Source: an uncultured Porphyromonadaceae bacterium
GTDB lineage: Bacteria > Bacteroidota > Bacteroidia > Bacteroidales > Muribaculaceae
Direction: 5' to 3'
NCBI GenBank assembly: GCA_900549445.1
Contig: UROS01000032.1
Location: forward strand, 1 to 16,895
Length of the DNA: 16,895 nucleotides
Below are positions 6,271 through 15,003 of the stretch, in pieces (position 1 is the first letter of the stretch; each line of letters starts with the position of its first letter). Below the pieces are notes generated by a model. The model saw nothing but the letters and a program-made list of their open reading frames with translations. It ran no database searches and was not told the DNA's origin. The position numbers and the translations under genes were made by a program.

Positions 6271-6278
6271 CAAAGTTA
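6271..6278 (-). promoter_or_regulatory. Predicted -7 box of the AraC-family regulator gene
   Basis: On the minus strand this reads TAACTTTG, a full match to TAnnTTTG, about 55 bases before the start codon at 6216. As at the operon promoter, the normal -33 position is not a good TTTG and a shared 20-base motif begins 21 bases upstream, suggesting regulation by the same activator. Confidence 0.6.
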
Positions 6279-6299
6279 CTGAATTTCTCCTCAAAACGC

Positions 6300-6319
6300 T
6301 TTGTTGTCAGGCTCAAATT
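6300..6319 (-). promoter_or_regulatory. Shared operator motif upstream of the AraC-family gene
   Basis: This 20-base segment agrees with 5362-5380 apart from two central bases and a one-base difference in the trailing A/T stretch. It has the same orientation and the same 21-base gap to the -7 box. Repetition at both promoters makes it the best candidate binding site for the regulator, acting here as an autoregulatory site. Confidence 0.55.
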
Positions 6320-6403
6320 AACTTTTAGCCGGGATATGTCGGTCTGCAGGATAACAAAAAAGGTTCTCCAGACGAAATAAGCGGCCATAGCCCCATTATT
6401 CGC

Positions 6404-6445
6404 CCCGGGACGGTTTCTGAAATCTGTCCCGGGTTCGCTTTTTTT
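6404..6445 (+). terminator. GC-rich hairpin followed by T-run (terminator- or attenuator-like)
   Basis: CCCGGGAC (6404-6411) pairs perfectly with GTCCCGGG (6426-6433) around a 14-base loop, and seven T residues follow at 6439-6445. The layout is that of an intrinsic terminator for plus-strand transcription. No plus-strand gene ends here: the neighbour on the left is transcribed the other way. It may therefore end a small RNA, block readthrough or antisense transcripts, or act as an attenuator in a long tamB leader. Five bases between stem and T-run make it imperfect as a terminator. Confidence 0.55.
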
Positions 6446-6519
6446 GAGTTTTGTTCACATTGTTAAAAACAAAAACATTACTTTTACGGTTAAAAATAGA
6501 AACGTCAAAACTATTTACT

Positions 6520-9500
6520 TTGAGTCATTCATTCGTACATAAGGCTATCAGGATTGTGTCGTGGACTTTAGGAGCTCTTGTCGCACTCGTCCTCATCCTT
6601 CCGGCACTTCTTTATGTACCATTCATTCAGGATTTTGCACGCTCAATTGCCGTAAAAGAAGCGTCGAAAGCAACTGGAATGGACATCAGCGTCGGGCATC
6701 TCAGGCTTAAATTCCCTCTGAAACTCGCCGTTGCCGACGTAACCGTGATTGAGGCGTCCGCCGACACCATGCTTACCGCCCGGAATCTCGACATTGCGGT
6801 CAAGCTCCTTCCGTTGTTTCAGGGAAATATCGAAGTGGACGGCGCACGCCTCGAAAAAGCGTTCTATCAGATGGGCAATTCCGACTCTCTGATGTGGCTG
6901 CGAGCCAATGTCAGTCTCGCCGATATCGATGGCACCGATATTAATCTGAAGAGCGGCTCCATAAACCTCCGCCGCGCTCTCATCGACGGCGCCCGTGTCA
7001 CGCTGCGTATGCTCCCCGACACCGCCGTTGCTCCGGTCGACACCGCCGCCTCGACTCCCTGGCGCATTAAAGCCGACGACATCCGGCTACGCAATATCTC
7101 GTATTCCATGCAGATGCTCCCGACAATCGACTCGCTCGGAGTCGTGGTTGAAAACGCACGCCTGCGCAACGGACTTGTCGATATGGCCACCCGAACCATT
7201 CATGGAACTTCCCTGTCTGTCGACAGCGTTACGGCCACCTACCTTACTCCGACTGCGCAGTATCTTGCCGCGCATCCTGTCGTAGCTGTAGCTGCCGACT
7301 CACTGCCTGTTGACCCGCTAAAGATGTGGACCGTAACCGCCGACTCTCTCAGCCTTACGGCGCGGCGGGGACTCTACGCTGTCAGGGATGCCCGCCCTGC
7401 ACCCGGTTTCGACGTGAATTATATTGAAGTAACCGACGTAGATATCCGTGTCGACTCATTCTATAACCGCGGAACCTCCATTACGGTGCCATTGCGTAAA
7501 TTCGCCGCCTCAGAGCGCTGCGGAATTCAGCTTTTCGGATCCGGTACATTCTCCATGGACAGCACCGCCATGAGCGTGACCGGAATGGACATCTCAACCC
7601 TGCGCTCCTCGGCGCGGCTTGACGGCCGCATGGGAATCGGCGACCTCGCCGCCGACAAGAATCTGCCGCTCATGCTCAAGGCTGACGTCAGGATCAGCCT
7701 CGACGAAATCCGTAAGGCTATGCCGGCTGTAGCTCCGATGCTCGCTGCGGTTCCTGCCGCCCGCGAAGCTCTCCTGAAAACTGATATCGACGGAACTACA
7801 GGCTCGCTCGACCTTTACAGCCTTTCCCTGAAAGTACCGGGCCTCGCGGCGGTAAGCGGAGAAGGACAGATCAATAACCCTTTCAATTTCAAAGAGATGG
7901 AGGGCGATGTGAAGATTTCCGGCAAATTCGCCGGTCTGAACTCGGCCCGCAAGCTCCTCCCTGCCTCTCTCGCCCATACGCTCAACCTGCCGGAAATGGC
8001 CATCGACGGCGACGTTGTCTATAAACCGGGACTTATAAACGGTTCCCTCACTGCCACCACTTCTGGAGGCGAACTTGCTCTCGAAGGCGGCTGGAACGCC
8101 CGCGCCGAGGGTTACGACGCCAATCTGCGCCTGACGCAGTTCCCCGTCGATGCGATTATGCCTTCTTTGGGGGTAGGGGCTGTAACCGCATCGCTCGCGG
8201 TCAACGGCCACGGCTATAATCCGATGTCGGCGAAAACCGACGTCAACGCGGATCTTGATCTGGCAAGCATCATATATCAGGGCCAGCAGTACCGGAATGT
8301 GATTCTGCAGGCTGAAATAAGCAACGGAACGGCAACCGGGCTGCTGAGCAGTAACAACCGCGATGCCGACATGAGCGTGAATTTCGACGCCCGGTTCCGG
8401 GGTGATACTATAGATTACGAAATCGACGGCGATCTGCGCAACCTCGACCTTATGGCCATGAAACTTTCTCCCTCCATGAACCGCGGTTCGCTGCGGCTCG
8501 GCAGCGAGGGTTGGGTAAATGTCAGGAATATGACTGTCGGAGCCGACGCCCGGATCGACAACCTCGCGTGGTCTATGCCCGACGTAGATCTCATAACCCC
8601 CCGGATAAATCTCAGCCTACAATCGTCCGACTCCTCGATGACAGCCTCGCTCGCCAACGGCGACCTCGATATGAAACTTCACTCTCCCGTGGCGCTCATG
8701 GACTTCGTCAAGGGGGTGTCGGGAGTCTCGCCCATCCTCGAAAAGCAGTTGGCCAACAGGCAGATCAACGTCGACTCTCTCCAGAAAGCCGTACCGAAGA
8801 TGGATCTTCTGCTTACCATGGGCAGCAAAAACGTGGCCGCACAGTATCTCGCCGACGCATCGGAAATATCCTTTTCCGACCTTATGATGAGCCTCCACAA
8901 CGACTCGCTCATCTCGCTCGGTGTGAGATCCCGCGGTCTGAACATCAGCTCCACCAGGCTCGACACCGTTAATTTCGAGGCCATACAGCACGGGCGCTAC
9001 CTCGTATATAAGGGCAATATCGGAAACCGCCCCGGCACGATGGACGATTTCGCCCGCGTTATGGTCAACGGCTTCGTGGGAGCCGACCGCATCGCGGTTT
9101 TCTTCCGCCAGAACAACATTAAGGGAGAGCGCGGATTCAACCTCGGTCTGTCGGCTATAATGAGCGACAGCGTGCTCACCGTGCGCCTCGTGCCCCGCAA
9201 ACCCACCATAGCCTACAAGCCATGGACGCTTAACGACGGCAATTACATAAGCTATAACCTCTACACCCGCCATCTCGACGCCGACCTTGAGCTTGAGAAC
9301 AACAGCAGCTATCTGAAACTCTTCACCCTCCACGATTCCGTGGCAGCCGGTTCCGGCGAACGCCGGCAGGAGGACATCGTGCTGCAGATCTCACAGCTTC
9401 ATCTCCAGGACTGGCTCTCGATCTCGCCTTTCGCACCTCCGATCCGCGGCGACGTCAACGCCGACATGAAATTCAGATGGGATGCCACCGCTCTGATCGG

Positions 9501-11304
9501 CCACGGCACTATGGGACTGACCGACATTTATTACGGCAAGGATCGCGTGGGTACGTTCGACCTCGACGTTGACGTAAGCAACTCCTCATCCGGTGCTCTC
9601 AACGCAGAAGTGGCTCTGCTCGTGGACTCCGTAAAGACCATCACGGCCATCGGTTCGCTCAATGACTCCACCAAATCCAATCCGTTCCTGCTCGATTTCT
9701 CCATGATAAAATTCCCGCTCCGCGTGGTGAATCCGTTCCTTCCTAAAGACATGGCCCAGCTCAGCGGACTTCTGAACGGCAATATGAAGATTACAGGCGA
9801 AATGACCGCGCCGGTATTCAACGGCTACATCAACTTCGACACCACCGGAATCCTCGTGCCGATGCTCGGTACGCGATTCAGCCTGTCGGACGACAATATT
9901 CCCGTCGACAGCAACGTTGTGCGCTTCAACGGTTTCCGGATAAAAGGCTGCAACGACAATCCGCTGATAATCGACGGCACGGTCGACGCCCGTCACCTCA
10001 CGGATATTGCGATGGACTTCACCGCCAGGGCATCAAACATCCAGGTCATCAACTCGTCGCGGCCCAAGGGCGCCGACGCTTACGGGAAAGCGTTTCTCGA
10101 CATAGACGCCGATGTGAAAGGCAATATGGAGCATCTGAACGTCAATGCCGACCTGAAGGTGCTTTCGGGCACTAACGTGACATACATAGTGCCCGACGCA
10201 ACATCGGCCATCGCCTCGCAGTCGAACTCCGACATGGTTACTTTTGTACAGTTCAACGACACAGCCCAGGTCACGAAAGCCGACTCGATAACCACGTCGG
10301 CCATGGCACTCAACCTTATGGCCAACCTCGTGGTGGAGCCGGGTTCGGTAATCACCGTCGACCTCTCCTCCGACGGTCAGGACCGTGTGCGTGTGGAAGG
10401 TTCCGGAGACCTTGACTACACGTTGAGCGCCCTAAACGGCGACCGCCTGACCGGCCGGTTCAACATATCCGGCGGATTCGTGCGCTACAACATCCCCGTG
10501 ATGGGCGAAAAACGTTTCGATTTCAACGAAGGATCATACATATCCTTCAGCGGCGATATGATGAATCCCACGCTCCACGTCACGGCGGTGGATCAGCTCA
10601 AGGCGAACGTCACGCAGCAGGGTCAGAATTCCCGTCTGGTGAATTTCGATGTCATTCTCAACGTGACAGGCACTCTGCAGAACATGGGAGTGGCCTTCGA
10701 CCTCACAACCAACGACGACATAACGGTGCAGAACGAACTCGCCTCCATGTCGCCCGACCAGCGTGCCAACCAGGCGATGAACATGCTTCTCTACAACGTC
10801 TACACCGGCACCGGCGGAACGAAAGGCAACGCCAATCTCTCCGGCAACGCCCTCTATTCGTTCCTCACCTCGCAACTCAACTCGTGGGCGGCGAACAACA
10901 TCCGCGGCGTCGACATCTCGTTCGGCATCGACCAGTACGACAAAACCTTCAACGGCTCCACTTCCACAACCACGAGCTACAGCTACAAAGTGTCGAAGAC
11001 GCTTTTCAACGACAGGTTCAAAATTATAGTAGGCGGCAATTATTCGACCGACGCAGATGCCGACGAGAACTTCTCGCAGAACCTTATCAACGACATTTCG
11101 TTCGAATACATGCTCAACCGCAGCGGTTCGATGTATGTGAAAATCTTCCGTCACACCGGCTTCGAGAGTATCCTCGAAGGTGAGGTCACGCAGACAGGTG
11201 TCGGATTCGTGGTGAAACGCAAAATCAACTCCCTGCGCGACATTTTCCGCTTCGGCCGCCGCAAAAACGAACTCAACCAGCCCGACGATGCAAACAAGAA
11301 GTAA
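6520..11304 (+). CDS. tamB: TamB-type translocation and assembly module protein (AsmA-like, DUF490)
   Basis: A protein of 1594 residues if started at TTG 6520, or 1617 from TTG 6451; no ATG is available near either, and a stop at 6445-6447 closes the frame. I prefer 6520 because 6451-6519 is strikingly A+T-rich, unlike the gene, and the shorter N-terminus places the single membrane anchor (VSWTLGALVALVLILPALLYV) where TamB proteins have it. The periplasmic part begins with an AsmA-like segment (KATGMDISVGHLRLKFPLKL) and continues as a long beta-rich repeat region. It ends in the conserved DUF490/TamB domain, roughly the last 250 residues, where NPTLHVTAVDQ and MSPDQRANQAMNMLLYNVYTG are visible. 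TamB proteins bridge inner and outer membrane and are implicated in outer-membrane protein assembly and phospholipid transport. The partner tamL follows with a 17-base overlap, so translation is probably coupled. Confidence 0.93.
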   Translation: MSHSFVHKAIRIVSWTLGALVALVLILPALLYVPFIQDFARSIAVKEASKATGMDISVGHLRLKFPLKLAVADVTVIEASADTMLTARNLDIAVKLLPLFQGNIEVDGARLEKAFYQMGNSDSLMWLRANVSLADIDGTDINLKSGSINLRRALIDGARVTLRMLPDTAVAPVDTAASTPWRIKADDIRLRNISYSMQMLPTIDSLGVVVENARLRNGLVDMATRTIHGTSLSVDSVTATYLTPTAQYLAAHPVVAVAADSLPVDPLKMWTVTADSLSLTARRGLYAVRDARPAPGFDVNYIEVTDVDIRVDSFYNRGTSITVPLRKFAASERCGIQLFGSGTFSMDSTAMSVTGMDISTLRSSARLDGRMGIGDLAADKNLPLMLKADVRISLDEIRKAMPAVAPMLAAVPAAREALLKTDIDGTTGSLDLYSLSLKVPGLAAVSGEGQINNPFNFKEMEGDVKISGKFAGLNSARKLLPASLAHTLNLPEMAIDGDVVYKPGLINGSLTATTSGGELALEGGWNARAEGYDANLRLTQFPVDAIMPSLGVGAVTASLAVNGHGYNPMSAKTDVNADLDLASIIYQGQQYRNVILQAEISNGTATGLLSSNNRDADMSVNFDARFRGDTIDYEIDGDLRNLDLMAMKLSPSMNRGSLRLGSEGWVNVRNMTVGADARIDNLAWSMPDVDLITPRINLSLQSSDSSMTASLANGDLDMKLHSPVALMDFVKGVSGVSPILEKQLANRQINVDSLQKAVPKMDLLLTMGSKNVAAQYLADASEISFSDLMMSLHNDSLISLGVRSRGLNISSTRLDTVNFEAIQHGRYLVYKGNIGNRPGTMDDFARVMVNGFVGADRIAVFFRQNNIKGERGFNLGLSAIMSDSVLTVRLVPRKPTIAYKPWTLNDGNYISYNLYTRHLDADLELENNSSYLKLFTLHDSVAAGSGERRQEDIVLQISQLHLQDWLSISPFAPPIRGDVNADMKFRWDATALIGHGTMGLTDIYYGKDRVGTFDLDVDVSNSSSGALNAEVALLVDSVKTITAIGSLNDSTKSNPFLLDFSMIKFPLRVVNPFLPKDMAQLSGLLNGNMKITGEMTAPVFNGYINFDTTGILVPMLGTRFSLSDDNIPVDSNVVRFNGFRIKGCNDNPLIIDGTVDARHLTDIAMDFTARASNIQVINSSRPKGADAYGKAFLDIDADVKGNMEHLNVNADLKVLSGTNVTYIVPDATSAIASQSNSDMVTFVQFNDTAQVTKADSITTSAMALNLMANLVVEPGSVITVDLSSDGQDRVRVEGSGDLDYTLSALNGDRLTGRFNISGGFVRYNIPVMGEKRFDFNEGSYISFSGDMMNPTLHVTAVDQLKANVTQQGQNSRLVNFDVILNVTGTLQNMGVAFDLTTNDDITVQNELASMSPDQRANQAMNMLLYNVYTGTGGTKGNANLSGNALYSFLTSQLNSWAANNIRGVDISFGIDQYDKTFNGSTSTTTSYSYKVSKTLFNDRFKIIVGGNYSTDADADENFSQNLINDISFEYMLNRSGSMYVKIFRHTGFESILEGEVTQTGVGFVVKRKINSLRDIFRFGRRKNELNQPDDANKK

Positions 11305-13594
11305 CATACTGACTTTAACGGCACTTATGGTGTCAGTTCTCATTCTTGCCACGGCCTGTTCAACTACGTCGCGGCTCGGCAAGGACGAAATACTCTATAC
11401 AGGCGTAAAGAAAATTGAAATCACGCCTCCGGAAGGGGAGAAGTTCCCCTCTGGCGTGGCTTCGAAAATAGACGACGCCGTCCACGTCAAGCCCAACAAT
11501 CCGCTTTTGGGAAGCGCTACCTACCGCGTGCCTTTTCCGCTCGGACTCTGGGTCTACAATCACTGGAACGACCCGGGAAAGGGTCTGAAACACTGGCTTT
11601 ACGAGAAACTCGTGGCGGAACCGGTGCTCGTTTCCGACGTGCGTCCTGAAGTGAGGACGAAGATGATCGACGAGATACTCGACAACAACGGTTATTTCCG
11701 CGGCACTTCTGAATTCGAACTCGCCCAGGGCAAAAACAAGAAGAAAGCGAGCATAGTATACCGGGTGGAAACCGGAAAGCCCTATCTGCTCGATTCTATA
11801 ATCCTGCTGCCCGACACTACGGCTCTGTTCCGGATGATCGACTCGATAGCTGCCGGAAGCAGATACCTGCGCCCCGGCATGCGCTACTCAACCGATTCGC
11901 TCAGCGCAGAACGAGTGAGAATAACCAACGCACTGCGCAACCGCGGCTACTACTTCTTCCGTCCGGAATATATAGAATATCTCGCCGACAGCACCATCAC
12001 TCAGGGAGCGATAGCCCTGAAACTGGATGTGGCGAAGAATATCCCTCCGCAGGCGCTCATTCCGTACAAGACAGGCACCGTCACCACCTATATTTACCGC
12101 AACACCGGCGGAGGCACTCCCGACACCATCGAGACGCGCCGCGGCAAGGTAATCCGCTATCTGCCGTCGCGCCTGAGGGAGAACCTCATCCCCTCGTGCG
12201 TGACTTTTCGCGAGGGCCGTACCTTCTCCGTAAGGAGCATGAACCGCACGCAGACCAACCTTGCGCGCCTCGGCATCTTCAACGGCATAAACATCACCGT
12301 GACGCCCGACTCGCTCCGGGCAGGCGACCCGAGGCTCAATGTCGATATAGAATGTACATACGACAAGCCTCTTGAGGCCGCACTCGAGGTAAACGTTTCG
12401 TCGAAATCCAACAGTTACCTCGGCCCGGGAATGACGTTCAGTCTCACCAACCGCAACACTTTCGGCGGGGGCGAACTCCTTACAGTGGCGCTTACGGGCA
12501 CCTACGAGTGGCAGACCGGGTCGTCGCGTCTGAAATCGTCGATATTCAACTCCTATGAGTTCGGACTCAACGCCACCCTGTCGTTTCCGCGGCTTCTCGC
12601 GCCGCGGTTCATACCGCGCACGCGGCGCGACGTGAACTGGACGCGGATTTCGCTCGGTTCCGACATTCTCAACCGTCCGCACTACTTCCGCATGGCGCAG
12701 TTCAATACTTCGTTCGCCTACGACTGGCAGTCGTCGAAATACATATCCAACAGTTTCACGCCGTTCAAGCTCACCTACACCAAGCTGATGAACACGACCG
12801 CGGAGTTCGACTCGATAATGAACGCCAACAAGGCGGTGGCCCAAAGCTTCCGGTCGACATTTATTCCGCAGATGTCGTACAGTTTCGTGTTTGACCGCCG
12901 CATAGACCGCGACAACACCATTAACTGGCAATGGACCATCCAGGAGGCAGGCAATATCTTCTACGGCATCTATCAGGCGTGTGGAAAGAAGGGTGAGAAG
13001 AGCCTTTTCGGCACACCTTTCTCCCAGTTCATAAAGGGCACGATGCAGGTTGTATACGGCCGTCGCCTCTGGGGAGAGAACTGGATAGTGAGCCGCATTG
13101 CCGCAGGTGCCGCGCATGCCTACGGCAACTCCTCGCAGGTGCCTTACAGCGAACAGTTCTACTGCGGCGGCGCCAACTCCGTCAGGGCATTCACCGTGAG
13201 ATCAATCGGCCCAGGCTCGTACCGTGCTCCCGAAAACCAGGTGAACGGCTATTTCGACCAGACGGGTACTTTCAAGTTCGAAGCCAACGTAGAGTACCGC
13301 TTCCCGATATTGGGGCCGCTTCACGGAGCAGTATTTCTCGACGCCGGCAACGTGTGGCTTCTCGAAAAAGATCCCGACCGCCCCGGTTCGCAGCTGAAAG
13401 GCTCCACTTTCTTCCGCGACCTCGCGCTCGGCACCGGGGTGGGACTGCGTTTCGACATCAGCATGCTGATAATCCGCGGCGACTTAGGCATAGGAATCCA
13501 TGCGCCGTACGACACCGGCAAACCGGGCTATTACAACATGACGTCGTTTAAAAACTCACTTGCTTTCCATCTTGCCATCGGCTACCCGTTCTGA
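11288..13594 (+). CDS. tamL: TamA/BamA-family outer membrane protein, lipoprotein type (TamL)
   Basis: A 768-residue Omp85-superfamily protein. The N-terminus has a signal peptide with a lipobox-like end (LATAC, Cys24 followed by Ser), so lipidation is predicted; lipid-anchored TamA-like proteins called TamL are known in Bacteroidetes. Residues about 35-350 are POTRA-like (for example MNRTQTNLARLGIFNGINITV), and about 370-768 form a 16-stranded-type beta barrel ending in FHLAIGYPF with a terminal aromatic residue. The loop-6 motif, usually VRGF, reads VRAF at 632-635 within GGANSVRAFTVRSIGPGSY. The ATG at 11288 lies inside the end of tamB. The pair is expected to form the translocation and assembly module that helps insert outer-membrane proteins. 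Its stop abuts the rmuC stop directly. Confidence 0.93.
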   Translation: MQTRSNILTLTALMVSVLILATACSTTSRLGKDEILYTGVKKIEITPPEGEKFPSGVASKIDDAVHVKPNNPLLGSATYRVPFPLGLWVYNHWNDPGKGLKHWLYEKLVAEPVLVSDVRPEVRTKMIDEILDNNGYFRGTSEFELAQGKNKKKASIVYRVETGKPYLLDSIILLPDTTALFRMIDSIAAGSRYLRPGMRYSTDSLSAERVRITNALRNRGYYFFRPEYIEYLADSTITQGAIALKLDVAKNIPPQALIPYKTGTVTTYIYRNTGGGTPDTIETRRGKVIRYLPSRLRENLIPSCVTFREGRTFSVRSMNRTQTNLARLGIFNGINITVTPDSLRAGDPRLNVDIECTYDKPLEAALEVNVSSKSNSYLGPGMTFSLTNRNTFGGGELLTVALTGTYEWQTGSSRLKSSIFNSYEFGLNATLSFPRLLAPRFIPRTRRDVNWTRISLGSDILNRPHYFRMAQFNTSFAYDWQSSKYISNSFTPFKLTYTKLMNTTAEFDSIMNANKAVAQSFRSTFIPQMSYSFVFDRRIDRDNTINWQWTIQEAGNIFYGIYQACGKKGEKSLFGTPFSQFIKGTMQVVYGRRLWGENWIVSRIAAGAAHAYGNSSQVPYSEQFYCGGANSVRAFTVRSIGPGSYRAPENQVNGYFDQTGTFKFEANVEYRFPILGPLHGAVFLDAGNVWLLEKDPDRPGSQLKGSTFFRDLALGTGVGLRFDISMLIIRGDLGIGIHAPYDTGKPGYYNMTSFKNSLAFHLAIGYPF

Positions 13595-14935
13595 TTACTC
13601 ACCCGCGGCGTCGGTATTGTCTTCCTCAGCCGCGGCGCGTGCTATGCTCTTCGATGCCTTCACACCCATCTTGCGCAGACTCTCGGCGCGGTTGAGAAGA
13701 TTGCCTCTGCCGCTGGATAGTTTCTTCATTGCCTCGTCGTAGGCGTTGCGGGTAGTGTTAAGCGCCTTGTCGATTTTCTCCATATCGGCAACGAAGGCGG
13801 CGAACTTGTCGTACATATCGCCGGCTGATTTCGCTATCTCGATGGCGTTGCGGCTCTGACGGTCGCGGCTCCACAGCTGCTCGATGAGCCTCAGAGCCGA
13901 CACAAGGTGTGTGGGACAGACTATCAGCACTCTTTTCTCGTAGGCATACTGCCAGAGCCCCGGGTCGAGCCTCATTGCAGCGATGTAGGCCGGCTCGTTG
14001 GGGATGAACATCATCACGAAGTCGAGCGCCGATGCGCCTATAAGTTCCTGGTAATTTTTGCGGTGCAGCTCATCGACGTGGGCACGGACAGACCGCAGAT
14101 GTCCGTCGCCCGCAGTTTTCTGCTGCTCGGGTGTGTCGGCGTTGAGGTAATCCATAAACGCTTTCAGCGACACCTTTGAGTCGATAATCACGCATCGGTC
14201 GTCGGGGTAATACACCACCACGTCCGGCCGCCCCTTCGACTCCTCGGTGGTGCGGCTCTCCTGAGTCTTGTATTCGATTCCGCTGCGCAATCCGCTTTTC
14301 TCGAGAATGGTCTCGAGCACCATCTCGCCCCAGTCTCCCTGCATCTTGTTGTTGCCTTTCAGCGCTCCGGTAAGCTCCTTAGCCTCGCGCCCGATGGTGT
14401 TGTTGAGTTCCACGAGCTCGTGGATGCGCTCCGAGAGAGAGAAGCGTTCGCGTGCCTCGGCGTTGTATGTATCTGTGACGGTTTTTCTGAACTCGTCGAT
14501 GTTCTGCCGCAGAGGGTTGAGTATCTCGCCCAGCCGCTGCTCGTTCTGCTCCTTGAACTCCCGCGAATTCCTGATGAGGATTTCATTGGCAAGGTTCTTG
14601 AAACGCTCCTCGAGGGCACGCTCCCGCTCCTCGCGCTGCAGTTCTGTCTGGTGGAGCGACTCTTTAAGCCTGGCGGAGGTTTCGCGTTCAGCCCCGAGCG
14701 CCGAAGTGGCGTCGGAAAGACGGGCGTCGAGGCTTTCGGCGCGGTGCCGTTCGTTTTCGAGCTGGCTGACAAGCATATCGCGCGACGTCGAGAGTGATGC
14801 TTCGGACGCCTTTAGCGCAGCTATCTCGCCGTTTAGGGCGGACATCGACTCACGCTGGGATTTCAACTGCATATAGAGCGCTGCGCAGACTACCACCGCC
14901 ACGAGCACCACGACTGAAAGAATTATTATAGCCAT
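13595..14935 (-). CDS. rmuC: RmuC-family DNA recombination protein
   Basis: A 446-residue protein with an N-terminal membrane anchor (residues 2-23), a long charged coiled coil (about 25-150) and the RmuC domain (about 165-400). Visible family motifs include KMQGDWGEMVLETILEKSGL (198-217) and PDVVVYYPDDRCVIIDSK (237-254). In the latter, Asp252 and Lys254, in the IDSK strand, fit a PD-(D/E)XK nuclease-like core. RmuC in E. coli limits recombination at inverted repeats; a restriction-like nuclease role is inferred from the fold. The C-terminal tail is acidic and low in complexity (AAAEEDNTDAAGE). It is convergent with tamL with no bases between the two stop codons, and divergent from the ABC-F gene over 68 bases. 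Confidence 0.95.
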   Translation of the reverse strand: MAIIILSVVVLVAVVVCAALYMQLKSQRESMSALNGEIAALKASEASLSTSRDMLVSQLENERHRAESLDARLSDATSALGAERETSARLKESLHQTELQREERERALEERFKNLANEILIRNSREFKEQNEQRLGEILNPLRQNIDEFRKTVTDTYNAEARERFSLSERIHELVELNNTIGREAKELTGALKGNNKMQGDWGEMVLETILEKSGLRSGIEYKTQESRTTEESKGRPDVVVYYPDDRCVIIDSKVSLKAFMDYLNADTPEQQKTAGDGHLRSVRAHVDELHRKNYQELIGASALDFVMMFIPNEPAYIAAMRLDPGLWQYAYEKRVLIVCPTHLVSALRLIEQLWSRDRQSRNAIEIAKSAGDMYDKFAAFVADMEKIDKALNTTRNAYDEAMKKLSSGRGNLLNRAESLRKMGVKASKSIARAAAEEDNTDAAGE

Positions 14936-14971
14936 CTTACAAATAAATCAAGAGGTTGTGAACAATCAATG

Positions 14972-14979
14972 CAAAATTA
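14972..14979 (-). promoter_or_regulatory. Predicted -7 box of rmuC
   Basis: On the minus strand this reads TAATTTTG, a full match to TAnnTTTG, 36 bases before the rmuC start codon. Extended by one base, it is the left arm of a perfect 9-base inverted repeat (14971-14979 with 14992-15000) whose right arm holds the opposing uup -7 box. Confidence 0.6.
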
Positions 14980-14991
14980 TGGATTTTTTGC

Positions 14992-14999
14992 TAATTTTG
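14992..14999 (+). promoter_or_regulatory. Predicted -7 box of the uup-like gene, four bases before its ATG
   Basis: TAATTTTG matches the Bacteroidetes -7 consensus fully. Only four bases separate it from the ATG at 15004, so transcription would begin at or next to the start codon and the mRNA may be leaderless. No clear -33 TTTG is seen at the usual distance. Confidence 0.55.
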
Positions 15000-15003
15000 C
15001 GCT

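Larger units (their letters stand above)
6217..6519. other. Non-coding region between araC-type gene and tamB
   Basis: About 300 bases without a gene if tamB starts at 6520. From left to right it holds the regulator leader, its -7 box (6271-6278), the shared operator motif (6300-6319), a stem-loop with 10-base arms and one mismatch (6342-6351 with 6364-6373), a strong GC hairpin with T-run (6404-6445), and an A+T-rich stretch (6451-6519) that probably contains the tamB promoter. A TACTTTTA sequence at 6479 is one base off the -7 consensus, but no well-spaced -33 box was found. Confidence 0.6.

Noticed and set aside
11888..13117. 409-codon minus-strand frame inside tamL
   Set aside because: Shadow of the barrel gene; rich in Arg/Val/Glu with no recognisable domain and no promoter. 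The opposite strand encodes conserved Omp85 motifs.
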